From contig NC_081412.1 in NCBI RefSeq assembly GCF_030272615.1, positions 540,286,335 to 540,350,334 of the forward strand: a stretch of 64,000 nt of DNA. Reading direction: 5' to 3'. A program made the position numbers and the translations under genes. The stretch comes from Cryptomeria japonica (taxonomy: Eukaryota > Streptophyta > Pinopsida > Cupressales > Cupressaceae). The notes beneath the pieces are model-generated. The model was not told where the DNA came from. It saw nothing but the letters and a program-made list of their open reading frames with translations, and searched no databases. Shown here in pieces: positions 1 through 12,174 of this stretch; within the stretch, counting starts at the first letter, position 1, and the number at the start of each line of letters is the position of its first letter.

Positions 1-2055
1 TGCAAACCTAGGAAAAATCTCATCTCCCCAATCATAGACATTTCAAATTCATTCTCCATATTGTTAGAGAATTTCATACATAACTTATCTTCACGTCCAA
101 AAATGATATCATCAACAAAGACCTAAATAATCAAGATGTCATCATTAGTGATCTTGTAATATAAGTTACTGTCAGCATTACCTTTAGTGAAACCAAGCTT
201 CAAAATATATTTATCCAATCTTGCATACCAAGCTCTAGGGGCTTGTTTCAATCCATATAAAGCTTTCCTTAACCTATAAACCATGTTTTTTTCATCTGAA
301 AGTGAAAATCCATCAGGTTTCTCAATGTAAACTTCCTCTTCAAGATCTCCATTCAGAAATGCACACTTAACATCCATCTAATAAACCTTATATTTCTTAT
401 GTGCAACATAAGCAAGAAATAATCTCACAAATTCAATCCTAGCTATCAGAGCAAAAGTCTCATCATAATCAATTCCTTCCTTTTGAGAATATCCTTTGCA
501 AACCAGACTAGCCTTATTCCTTACAACTTGTCCATCTTCATTCAGTTTATTTCTAAAAACCATTTAGTCCCAATAACATTTTTATTTTTAGGCAAGGGAA
601 CTAAAGTCCATGTATTATTCTTTTCTATTTGATCTAATTTTTCTTCCATAGCTTTCATCCAATATTCATCTTTACAAGCTTCAATTATTGATGCTCGTTC
701 AAATTGAAAATTAAACATACCTCATCAACTGCCAACCCTCTTCTTGTCATCACTCCCTTGTTCTTATCTCCAATGATATGATCTTCTGAGTGATTCAACC
801 TTACATACCTAGGAGTCTTCTGACTTTCCGTTTCTCTGCTTTGATCTTCAGTTACTGTTGAATTTTCTGATGTTGGCAGAGTAACTGGTTCAACATTTTA
901 TTTCGGTACAGGTGCTACCAATTCAGTTATGATCATTTACACTTCCGGTTCTCTCTCATAAGTTCTAATTTGACCTCTGCACTGCTCATCCACCTTGACA
1001 TTAGCACTTTGCACAATTCTTTGCAATCTTTTGTTATAACATCTATATGCTTTGCTTTCATTAGAATAGCCAAGAAATATTTTTTCATCACATCTAGGAT
1101 CAAACTTTCCAATGGAATCATCTCTTTTAATATAGCATTTACTACCAAAGATTCTGAAATACTTAACTATAGGTGTATGAACAAACCATAACTCATAAGG
1201 TGTCATACTAGTGTCTCCTTTGATATGAACTCTGTTGAATGTGTATACCACCATGCTAACAACTTCTCTCCAATAGATATGAGGAAAATTAGCTTCCATC
1301 ATCATAGTTCTAGCCGCATCCAAGATAGTTTTGTTCTTTCTTTCCACAACACCATTCTGCTGAGGTGTCCAAGGTATAGACAACTGTCTCCTTATACCAT
1401 GTTTCTTACAATAACTGTTAAAATCATTGGATGTGAATTCACCACCCTGATCAGATCTTAAGCATTTAATATTCAATCATGTCTCTGTCTCAACTTTAGC
1501 TTTGAAGATTTTAAACTTTTCAAATGCTTCAAATTTCTCCCTTAGAAAAGTAACCCACATCATTCTAGAATAGTCATCAATGATTAGGATGAAATATCTA
1601 TCACCTTGAAAATTGATTATTCTAGAACGACCACACAAATCAGTATGAATATGATCAAGAACGTCATTAGATTTGTCTTGTATACTCTTAAAAGAAGTTC
1701 TGACTTTCTTACTCATTTGACATTCCTTACATATCGGATTGTAAGGCTTCACAATCTTAGGTATATCTCTAACAACCTTAGTTGAACCGATCTTTACAAT
1801 GCAATCAAAATTCACATGACACAACCTCTTATGTCATAGCCAACTCTCATCAATTTGTGCAATCAAACATGTCTTCTCACCAGAGTTCAAATGAAAGATG
1901 TTACCTTTAGTCCGAGTACCGGTTGCAATCTCCAATCCAAATTTGTTAATGATTTTGCATTTTCCATCCTTGAACTGTAATTGAAAACCCTTATCCACCA
2001 GCTGTCCTACTCTCAAAAGATTATGCCTTAAACCTTCAACATAATAAACATTTCA
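1..2055 (-). mobile_element. Copia (Ty1) retrotransposon, pol fragment
   Basis: Minus-strand translation gives Copia pol parts in family order. From right to left these are a GAG-pre-integrase segment (about 2016-1834), a retroviral-type integrase core (about 1824-940, with DDYSRMMWVTFL and QGGEFTSNDF blocks) and the start of reverse transcriptase (about 560-120, with [18 protein letters not shown] and [12 protein letters not shown]). The order integrase before RT identifies Copia rather than Gypsy. The element runs off the left edge and is broken by several interruptions. It probably belongs with the LTR at 5022-6241, which is on the same strand, with the plus-strand element at 2056-4953 sitting between them. 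Confidence 0.9.
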
Positions 2056-4053
2056 GGTCAAAGGTATGTTGAGGTAAGTAGAGATGTAACTTTTGAAGAA
2101 GATATTGCTTTCAAAAGATCTAAAGGCTTGTTATCTGACAATAATGATATGGTGATTGAAAATCAAGATTCAATAGTTGATGCTAACCCTGAGATATAGG
2201 AGGAGTCCACTGACCTTCCGGATCAGGAAGTTTAGAATGACCCAATAGAACCCATGGACTCTACTGATATACCTCAGGATATTGTGGTCTGCAAGAAGAG
2301 ACCACTTTGGGTTAGAAACACGATTCAAGATGCTGAAGGATTTGCTTCTTCCAAAGGAACCTTTAGAGATAGCAAGAGATTCCAAAATCACACCAACTAC
2401 ATTTCTATGATGTGCAATATCATTGAGTCTGAACCTCACAATGTCGAAGAAGATATGTCCCATCATGCTTGGAAATCAGCCATGGATGAAGAGTATGGGT
2501 CTATCATCAAGAATGATGTCTGAGACATTGTACCCAGACCCAAAGGTAAGTCTGTTGTTTCTTCTAAATGGTTGTTTAAAATTAAGTGTAATGCTGATGG
2601 TAGTATTGAAAAATACAAAGCTAGGTTTGTAGCTCGTGGTTTTTCTCAAAGGGAAGGAATAGATTATGAAGAAACTTTTTCTCCTGTTGCTAGATATACT
2701 TCTATTAGATCTATAATAGCTATTGCTGCAACCAAAGGTTGGGAACTGCATCAAATGGACGTTAAGACTGTCTTCCTCAATGGTGTTATTGAGGAAGAAG
2801 TCTATATTGAGCAACCATAAGGTTATGTAATCCATAAAAGAGATTCTCATGTTTGCAGGTTGAAGAAAGCCTTATATGGGCTCAAACAGGCTCCTCGTGC
2901 TTGGTATGAAAGAATTGATAAGTACTTACTAAGCTTAGGATTTCGTAGGAATGATGCTAATGCTAACATTTACTTAAAGATTTATAATGATGATATGCTT
3001 ATTTTGGTTTTGTATGTGGATGATTTATTTCTCATTGGTGAAAATAAACTAATCATAAGATGTAAGAAAGAATTAGCCTCAGAATTTGAAATGAAGGATT
3101 TAGGACTAATGCATTACTTCCTAGGGTTAGAAGTATGGCAAAAATCCAATGAAATTGTTCTAAGTCAAGAAAAATGTACTATTGATATTCTGAAAAGATT
3201 TAGAATGATGGATTGTAAACCCATGCATACTCCTATGGAATCTAACTTGAAGAAGTTAAGTGTTTCTGCAGCTAACTCTGATTTTGCAGATCCATCTGAG
3301 TACAGGCAGCTGATTGGATCCTTGATGTATCTAGTCAATACAAGGTCAGATATCTGTTATGCTGTGAATGCCCTCAGTCAGTTCATGAGCTTGCCTAAAC
3401 TTGTTCACCTGGTGGCTGCCAAACACATTCTAAGATACTTGCGTGGCACTATTGGTTATGGGCTGAAATATTCACTTAATACTTCAATCTTCTTGGAAGA
3501 CTATTCCGACTCAGATTGGGCAGGAAGTGTCAAGGACAGGAAAAGTACTTCGGGTATCTGCTTCAACTTGGGCTCTGCAGTGATCTCTTGGGCATGTAGA
3601 AAGCAATAATCTATAGCATTGAGCACTGCAGAAGCTGAGTACATTACAACATCTGTTGCATCCAGAGAAGCAGTGTGGTTTCACAAACTCCTTGTTGGAT
3701 TATTTGGTCAAGCTAGTGGTCCTGCCACCATTCATTGTGATAATCAAAGCTGTATAAAGATGTTAGTAAATCCTGTGTTCCATGACCAGTCCAAACATGT
3801 GGAAACACACTATCACTTCATTCAGGATATGGTGCGAAGAGGCGCCATTCAACTAAAGTACATTAGCACAGATGAACAGGTTGCAGACATCCTTACCAAA
3901 CCCTTATCCAGGGTGAAGTTCGAATACTTCAGAGACAGACTTGGTATTGTGGAAAATGAAACCCTGATTGAGAGGGAGCTCCAATCTCAGTGACTCTATG
4001 TGCTACGCTTTGATCGTTCTTTGCTTGTGTGCAAGAATGAAAAGTATCCAATC

Positions 4054-4210
4054 TATGCTTGTGTGCTAGATGGAAAATTGTAATTATGTAAAGACCCACT
4101 TGTATTACACTTTCTATGCTTGTGTGCTAGAACCTTCCTATGCTTGTGTGCTAGGTGGGAGATGTAATTCTATGCTTGTGTGCTAGATCCATCCTATGCT
4201 TGTGTACTAG
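4054..4210 (+). repeat. Short dispersed repeat (TATGCTTGTGTGCTAG x5)
   Basis: A 16-base word occurs at 4054, 4115, 4139, 4171 and 4195. The last copy has one change, and a looser copy lies near 4020. Spacing is 61, 24, 32 and 24 bases. The array lies between the Copia pol stop and the purine tract before the 3' LTR, in the 3' untranslated part of the element. Confidence 0.85.
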
Positions 4211-4265
4211 ATGGAACTCTAAAGGTTCAGATTATGTATTCTCTTCTTCCCTAGTTAAGAGAGAG

Positions 4266-4953
4266 TGTTGTTTATAACTAGGGAAGATGGGTTCAGATTG
4301 CCTTAAGGCAACATCCGAACCCATTTAGGACTGGGTCCTATCTTAAAGGGGTAGCATGCCCCCAAGACAAGTCCAGCCCCATCCTCCATGCCACACTAAA
4401 ATCAACACGCCACAATAAAGTAAATTGGTGCCAAAAGGGACTAAAGCCGACCTAGGATATATGAGTTAAAGGCCCATATAAATAAAGGTTAAATTGCAAA
4501 CACAAACACAATTCATTCATCCATGCAATTAGCGAATTAGCTCTGCAACTAAAGGTGCGAAATCACTAAAGAGGATTGTGTGAACTTATCCAAGGATTGT
4601 GCGAACTTATCCAAGAGGATATAGGGCATTTTGGTGCAGTCTTGAAGCATGTAAAAAGGGCAGATCTGATATATAAAGATCAGATCTAGAGAAGCAAGCT
4701 AAGTATTGTATTTATGCAATAAGAGTTAATACATAATCTGACCTGTGGGTCTTTAATGTTGGGTTTTTCCTCCTTGGAGGTTTTCCCAGGGTATTTGTGT
4801 TTGTCTCTTGTTTCCTTGTTTCATTCTTGAGTTTACTTGATTATGGTTTACTAAATTACAACACACTAATCAAATGTTACAAATCTGATTAATAAACTAG
4901 GGCATAATTAAATGTTACAAATCTAATTACTGATCTAGGGCACAAATTTAACA
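4266..4953 (+). repeat. Copia 3' LTR
   Basis: This 688-bp block starts TGTTGTTTATAAC and ends ATTTAACA, the TG...CA ends of an LTR. It follows a purine tract. Near 4764-4794 it contains a GGTTTTTCC...GGTTTTCCC motif that recurs in other LTRs of this window. An internal short duplication (AAGGATTGTGCGAACTTATC type) lies near 4570-4615. The five bases after it (ATATG) cannot be matched as a target duplication because the left end of the element is lost. Confidence 0.75.
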
Positions 4954-5021
4954 ATATGCCATAGGATCTTTCTCAAGCGGTTAAGCTTCTGGAGAGAGCA
5001 CCAAGCTATGATACCATTTTT
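4954..5021 (-). other. Primer-binding site and leader of the outer Copia element
   Basis: On the minus strand, TGGTATCATAGC directly follows the LTR end. It is one base off the common plant Met-tRNA primer site TGGTATCAGAGC. The leader that follows, with AACCGCTTGAGAAAGATCC and then ATGGCA, is the layout usual for the start of Copia gag. The plus-strand element's LTR ends right there, so gag itself is absent. Confidence 0.6.
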
Positions 5022-6241
5022 TAGGATAACTAGTGGACAACTGAGGGGGGGCGGGTGAATCAGTTGTCAACAAGTTATATAACTTTAAGCACTTCAAACA
5101 TTTTACCAGAATGCATAAACCAAATATCGGAATAGAAGATATAACAATTAAGCACAAACATAAATCATAAAACAATTACCATCTATCCATAACACATGAC
5201 ACTGAGATTTGTACGTGGAAAACCTGGTAAAGGGAAAAACCACGGTGGGAAGCCTACCCATAGTCAGATAATACTTTTGCAGTAAGTATGTGAATACAAT
5301 AAGATGGGTTGCACATGCAAAAAAGGCACACTGCCTAAAGCACACTGCTCATCACAAAAAGGAGCCTCACTGACTACAAAAGAAATCCAAACTACAATCC
5401 AGAAAGATGAATGAACTACAAGAATAGCATCTCCTATGCCTGAGTACAGTTCTAATTAAGCTCAATGTTGGAGGCCTGAAACCTCTTACACAAACCCAAT
5501 TCAATCACCTGTGATCGACCAAAACCTTTGCATATGATTACAACTTTATTCACACACAAATAATCCCATAACCATCTATAACCATGATCTACAAAGAGAT
5601 GTTGCATCATATATATACCATTTGGGGACGTAAACAATTAGGTCAGCCACCTAAAAGATAATACAATAAATTTATAACATAAACCCATAAACTAATGATA
5701 AACCAAGTCGGCCTAAGACCAAAACAATATAAACCAATTGATAAATGCAACCGGTAACGCATCGGGATCAACTACCAACACGTTACATAAACCGGACCAT
5801 AACCTAGATAGCACCGGACCCAAAATAGGTCTCCATAAACCAGATCCAACACCACCGATCAACAAGATCATGAACAAGATAATCATCAACATCCCATAAA
5901 CCATCTAGAAGTCGCACCAACACCACTTATTAAGTGCATCAAAAAGATCTTCAATAAAGCTCTGTTGATAGAACCCTTACTAGTAACCAAAAGGCTTACT
6001 AGAACAAATAATAGCTTCTGAATCATCAATTCCCAAACCAATAGATCGTGAAATGCATCAGGAACACATGAATGATCAATCCAAACCAATTCCACAAACT
6101 GGAGCATACCGAAGATGATCTCCAGATCAATATCATAAACCAACTATTCTATCGAAATCTGATAGACAACAAAACAACTAGTGTTGACATCAATGACAAA
6201 CATCAATGTAACACATAATCAATCCTTCCAAATTGCCAACA
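5022..6241 (-). repeat. Copia 5' LTR
   Basis: About 1.22 kb, read as LTR because a Met-tRNA-like primer site lies next to its left end and its right end is TTGCCAACA. That right end matches the TTGCCAACA ends at 13301 and 19479. Its left part shares the GAGGGGGGGCGGGTGAATC and TACGTGGAAAACC...GGGAAAAACCACGG words with the LTRs at 12175, 18345 and 59577. The first bases at the left have decayed from TGTT. It has no other recognisable content. Confidence 0.7.
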
Positions 6242-7857
6242 GGTGATAGATGACAGAAGGTGCTGTTAAAGGTTATACAAAGATGCCTAACACAATAAAT
6301 AAGGGTTTCAATATAGTTATGAAAGTGTAGAAGACAATCACACATTTGTAGTAGTCTCAAAACGTTTTATACATCATATCTCAATGCATTAGTAGTCACA
6401 GGCTTGGAAAGGACATTTAACTTTCAAGGAGCAAAGAACTGCAAGCATCTATGTTAAAAGGTTCACTAACTTTCTAGATTAGAGAGAAGTAATCGATACA
6501 TGAAATACAAAGGACAATCATTTAATATATTGTAGTAACAACAACCTAATCAAAGGTGAGAAGACTCATACCAAAAATAGAGACAATACCCTTAAGCCAA
6601 GCACAAATGGCAATCATTGACATGAATGTAACAAATTTTGTGAACATGATAGTAAACGGCTCAAGTAAAATACATGTCACTATCATTTTTAGAGTAGTCC
6701 CTTTTCTTTCATGAGAATAGGGAGCAATGATATACTCAAGAATAGTAGAAAGAATACTTTTAGCATACAAGGCCACATAGTACAAAGGTTTTATGCATTT
6801 TTCAAGGATACAAAGAATAATGACAATCCACAAGAAAAAGTGCACTCACCAAAAATGAGGGAAATACAATCATTAAGAATTAAAGGAGGTCATTATTAGA
6901 ACATGACAAATGAGGTTCTATCAATATATTAGAAGTAGTGAGCATGACCCAATGCAAACCAAAGTTGTCGCAATAAAAAAAGGTGTAAGACATTGATGAT
7001 TATCAATAAATACAAGTCCAAGGAGGTTTTAAGACAAGCCAAAATAAGATCTATGCTATATAAGCATAATTTTAATATTTAGAGAAGGGGCAAAAATGTC
7101 TAAAACAATCTATGATAATATCAAATGGATGATTTGGATGGGATCTAATTTTTTGTTGGGGTGATCAGGCACATATCTTTTCTACTTTAATGCTTCTTCT
7201 TTCTCCCGTTATGTAAAAGGTTTGGGTTCCTTTCAAAAACCTATTTTTACTTAATCAAAACATCAAATGGATGAGAGAAGGGGCATGCAATTAATGTTAT
7301 AGAGCTTCAATAATTGTAGAGATGAATGACAAAGATCTTCAAGGAGAAAATGCAAAGGAAAACCACATAAATGCATGTGAAGATCAAGAGGCATTGTTGA
7401 AATAACGTAAGAGAAACTTGTCCGTGGCTTTGACATTCAAGGGTATAAGTTGAGTTTGTAGTCACATGGTAGGTTAAATGAGCAACACAAATATTCCTAA
7501 CAGTGATAAAGATTGTTGACAGTACGAAATATAAAGGAGTAAAGTTAGTAGCAACATCCATACCAAATACAACCAAGTCAGATATAGATAGAGGTTGAGA
7601 AAAAAGCACACACTTTTACCAAAGTCAAACCATTATCATTTTCAAAGCTTGTAACAATTAATATATGCCATTGAAGAACATTTTAAGTCATAAGGATAGT
7701 TTTGAGAAATAATAATCTCACTGTCATAGTGTAGAGAGTGTTGTTTTAAGAGAGGAAATGAGGATATATAAAGAAGGTTTTCCAGCCCACATGACAACAG
7801 ACAATACAATTAGTAGTGTTGATCAAATTATTGAGTCATTAAATCAAGGCATGAATG
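6242..7857. other. Gene-free spacer
   Basis: AT-rich sequence between two LTRs. Short open frames on both strands show no family motifs, and I see no terminal repeats or RNA gene. It may be decayed repeat DNA. Confidence 0.5.
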
Positions 7858-9065
7858 TGTGATGGTGAAAAATTAGGGTTTCCACCATAGAAGGAAGAAA
7901 CCGCTATTTTTTACTTGGGAGACCAACACATTCAAAAGAGGGTTCCAATCCAATAAATCTAGTCACAAACCAACAATGAATATGACCAAAAATTTTGATT
8001 GGATTGGGGGTTTTGATGGTGTGAATTAATAAACCCTCTTTTGTAAGTTGAATTCTTGAAATTAGGGTAAAAGTGTTGGAAATTGAAGTAAAAATGTAGA
8101 AACAGTGAGCTACAATCATAGGACCAAGCCATGAACCTGAATCTGAGTATTGTAAGCAAATTCGGACCTGTTCCCAAAAGAAGCTCCTAAAATTTAGAGA
8201 CCATGGTGGTGGTTGTCCTAGTCCTCTGAAATTTTCGCACTCCAATGGGGGGTTGATTCATCACTATAAATAATGCCTATTCTGAAGATTGCAGCTCCAT
8301 ACATGTTTCTTACATACATAAAGAAAGGGAAATAGGTTGGGAATAGGGGCTTGCCTAAGTCAAACCCCGGTTTAAGAATTAACCTTGAATGAAATCTTGC
8401 AAATACTGAAATAAATGATGGAAAGATATACCTTAGATCTGCAATGATTGATAATAAGGCTTTGCTTCTTGAATATAATCACATATGTTGTATGAAATGG
8501 CATGAACACGACAAAACCCTAATCACACACACATGCTTGTATATGAATAAGGTAATGTTTCTCCACAATGGATAAATGAAGAATGTGTAGCCTTGAAGAT
8601 CTCTAGAAATGCTTGATGATGAATACTTTAATGCTTGAATGATAGATTACTTGATCACAAATTGATTGGATTCCTTAAATGAATCTCTTGTATCATGAAA
8701 TGAGAGGGATGGACCTCTTTTTATACTTGCCCATCAAAAAACATCTTAATTTTTTGACATAGGCTGACATGAAGATCACATTTCTGCTAGCTTATTGTGA
8801 CCTTTAAGAGGGGCCAAATTAAGGTCCCATTTCAGAGGACCAAGGTGCCAGGCCCTGGTCCCTTTGAGGACCATGACGTCAGGTCATGGTCCTATGCTAT
8901 TTTAGGGAAAGAATCAAGGGGCCATGTGATGTATGAAGTGAAAATAAAGCTAGATTTGAGTGGTATGGGCAAAATTAGGTCCTAGTCTGGCTTTGGGACA
9001 TGAATGCTAAGATGAGGGTCCAAATGTGGACCAAATTGTAAGGGAGTACAATTTAGAATACTATA
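7858..9065 (-). repeat. Gypsy 3' LTR (outer element)
   Basis: Starts TGTGATGGTGAAAAATTAGGG and matches 20223-21425 along its whole length at roughly 90% by eye. Similarity fades just past GGGAGTACAATTTAG. A purine tract (GTGGGGGCTAAA on the minus strand, near 9080) lies at the inner edge as expected for a 3' LTR. The exact right boundary is uncertain by about 15 bases. Confidence 0.8.
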
Positions 9066-11100
9066 TTTAGCCCCCACTTTAGCGAGAGTATGAGCCTATG
9101 CAAATAATCACGGTAACGTAGACAAAAGAGATATGAAGAAGAGGAACAATGAGGAGCATAATCACAAGGAGTATAAGACATCACTAACTTCAAGGAACTA
9201 AGCCCCCAATCTTAGGATTTTAACTCACTCAAATGCATGTAAGGGCACACAAAACTAGAAAAAAACAAAAAGACAACCAAAGATGAAAAGGAAAACAAAG
9301 GCAAAAGACACAAAATACAAAAGCTAAAGACCAAAACAAGACTTCAAGTCAACTAGCCAAAGAGACCTCGATATCAAAATGTCTCGACAACTAATATCGT
9401 TCTTGAAAAATGTCATCTCAAGAACACAAGTGACCACATAAAAGAGAAAAATACACATCATCCATGAACCATCAATAGAAAAGCTATGAGTTCATGAGAA
9501 AAGGGAAAGAGAGAGCACAAATACATTCTAGATGTGTTTTTCTAGGTGATCCATGAGAAGAACGATGAGAAAGGACATGGATACTTACCCCTAGATATGT
9601 TTTTCTATGTGATCCATGTTGGAGAGGAGAGTAGGAATAGTCTAGTTGTGTTTCACGAGTTCCACTCATCCTCGTGTGTGTGTGAAAGTGACGTCTGGTT
9701 TCAAGTATATAACACCCCATATAAGAGTTTGTATTCTTTGGTTTCAACCGTGCGTCAACCGATTTAAGACATATAATGCAAATACAAATGCTAAGGGGCA
9801 AGTGTGTGAATGCCAAGGGGTGAATGTCTGGTTTCTGGAGCATCTTGTGTAAGAGTTTGTTTACTCTAGTTCCGAGAATATGTAAGCTTGTTTAAGACAT
9901 ATACAAGCTTGGTTTTGAGGACATCCCGTGTAAGATTTTGTTTTCTCTGGTTTCGGGAATGTGCACCCCGTCTAAGACATATATCAAATGCTACATTTGG
10001 TTTCGGGCATGAAGCATCTTGTATAAGAGTTTGTTTTCTTTAGTTTTGAGAATGGACACCCCGTTTGACATGAAAAAATATGGTACAAAGAGGGCGATAT
10101 GGGTGCCCCCCCCTTAAGATGTCAACATAGCCCTATGTTGATATCTTAAGGAATCTAGAAACAAGGATACTCACCCTCAACACCAAGGTGAAACCCTTTA
10201 GAAAAAAATATCACAAATCCAAGAAGAAGAGGGAATACTCTTCAAGAAAGGATAAGATAGTTGAAAAATAGATATCTTGCAACAAGTGGAAAGGGGATCC
10301 TTGGAGGACAAGAGATCTTTTCTCAAAAGACATCTATCTCCAAGAGGAGTTTCTTGAACAAACATAACATCTTCTACCAAAATAAGGGAAGGAGAACAAG
10401 AATGCAAACCTTCTCCCTATCTAGAGGAGAAAGGGATTCTTGATGAAGGATAACACACTTATGACCCAATGTGAGGGGGTAATTTTATTATAGGTATTCA
10501 TTTCCAAGTGTAAAAGAGGTTGTAGCCAAGGACTTTCACCTTCTACATAAGAGATAATCCTTGAGAAAACACCAACTTCACACAAGGAATGCCATCAAAT
10601 CATAAGAAAACATTGCTCAACAAAGGAAATATAGATCCTTAGAAAGGAGAGAGAGAAAGAAAGAGAAAATAATGATTGCCCCCCAAGCATAAGGACTATG
10701 AGAAGAATTACAAAAATTATAAGGAGAGATTATACATAAAAAAATGCACAATGTACTCACATGAATAAATATCCAATGCAAGAAAATACATTAGTATATG
10801 TAAAATGCAACTCTAAAGAAGAGGTAATCTTCAAGGAGAGAGAAAGAAAGAAAGATCACAGATTCCCCTAAGGAGGGATTGGTCATAAGAGAAATACCAT
10901 TTCATGCAAGAAAGGATATCCAAATATGAAGAATGTAACCCCTAAAGGAAATAGTGATACGTTAGATAGAGAGAGAAAAGGATAAGGTTCTTGCCCTCTA
11001 AGTATAGAGGCAAGAATTGACCATGTTGCTACCCCAAGATGTTTGAAAATGAAAAAGAATCACCTCTTATGACAAATATCCCTAAATTAAGTTAACTACT
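9066..11100 (-). other. 3' untranslated internal part of the outer Gypsy element
   Basis: Between gag and the 3' LTR I see no coding motifs. At about 9715-10070 there are four diverged copies of a block reading TGTAAGAGTTTGTTTTCT...GAATGT...TTTAAGACATATA. Purine-rich GAGAGAAAGAAAGA runs occur at 10640-10680 and 10840-10860. Confidence 0.5.
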
Positions 11101-12170
11101 TGTATCATAGGGTGAGGAGCAACATGGAGGGTGAGAAGAGTGCTAAGGCACTACTTTCTCACCAAGAAAGAGAGCAATATCAGTTGAAATATTTATTTGA
11201 GCCTTATCAAAATTTTCTTGAACAAATTCCTTAAATGCTTTACACTTTCTAAGAGAATGAGAACCACCATGATGAAAAAGACAATTCTCATTACCTTCTT
11301 TATTCTTTTTGCTAAACTTTACGAAATGAAAAACAACATTCTTGTCATACTTTAATTTCCAAAAGATTCTAGTTGCTAACCTTTCTTGATCATCAATAGG
11401 AATAGGCTTTGTCTTGTGTGATGTAGATTAGGATTGTTAGAAGAAGAATGATTTCCATATATGATTTTAAATATGCCTCTATCTATAAGTCCTTTCATTC
11501 CATTTTTAAAATCAGGACAATCATTGGTAGTGTGATCATTAGTTTGGTGGTATGAGTAAAGAGGAGGTTTTGAAGAAGAAGCACTTTTAGCTGAATGATA
11601 GGCTTGTTGTCTTGCAAGGTTGTTTTAAAATATTGAATCCTATAGAGGTCTTCCATATGATATTTGTGATCATGTCCTAGGCCTTCTATACTAGCTTGTG
11701 CAGGAAGGTTTATAGGGACTCTAATTCCTTGTTCAAATTTTCCAAGTCCCTGTCCTCTAAAACCTTGTTTTGATATTATGTTAAAACCAGTCCTATAAGA
11801 ATATTTTAATTGAAAAAGAAGAGAAACATTATAATAAATTTCATTGAAGTTTGTAGTATAAGTGTGTTAAGAAGGAACAAAGGGATTAGTAGATGAAGTG
11901 GGAATATCTTGTGGAGGAGGATATCCCTTTCTTTCATCATACATATCTTTTTTGGTTTGTTGGGAAGGAAGATCCTTATCATCTTTGGCCTCATCTTTAC
12001 TTAATGATATGTTGGGAGATAGATCATGATAAATTTCATAACATCATTTTCTCTACAAAATTCTTTGATGATTAAGATAGGCTCTAGGAGAATAAGGAGG
12101 ATCTAGAGAGATGAAAACACCAATATTTTGATCTTACCCCCTTGCACTAGGGTATGCGTATGAGAATAAG
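11100..12170 (-). pseudogene. Gypsy gag relic, C-terminal part
   Basis: Minus-strand translation near 11540-11480 shows HTTNDCPDFKNGMKGLIDRG, and near 11290-11200 FHHGGSHSLRKCKAFKEF. Both are of the C/H-rich type that ends plant Ty3/Gypsy gag. The upstream part of the same gag lies beyond the nested insertion, at 19485-19690. It is a broken fossil. Confidence 0.6.
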
Positions 12171-12174
12171 ATGG
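12170..12174. repeat. Target-site duplication, left copy (GATGG)
   Basis: GATGG directly precedes the TG of the left LTR at 12175 and is repeated exactly after the CA of the right LTR at 19480-19484. Confidence 0.9.

Larger units (their letters stand above)
2056..4953 (+). mobile_element. Copia (Ty1) retrotransposon, 3' part with 3' LTR
   Basis: The plus strand encodes Copia reverse transcriptase and RNase H. RT blocks include KARFVARGFSQREGIDYEET near 2615, [20 protein letters not shown] near 2870 and LYVDDLFLIG near 3015. RNase H blocks include SDSDWAGSVKDRKSTSGICF near 3500 and the C-terminal HYHFIQDMVRRGAIQLKYI near 3815. A purine-rich AAGAGAGAG tract sits directly before the 3' LTR at 4266. 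The 5' half, with 5' LTR, gag and most of integrase, is missing. The junction at about 2056 abuts an oppositely oriented Copia pol. The element is a 5'-truncated fossil with a few interruptions. Confidence 0.92.

Noticed and set aside
2170-2850. Minus-strand frames of about 100-124 codons
   Set aside because: They are antisense to the plus-strand Copia reverse transcriptase, whose protein motifs are clear.
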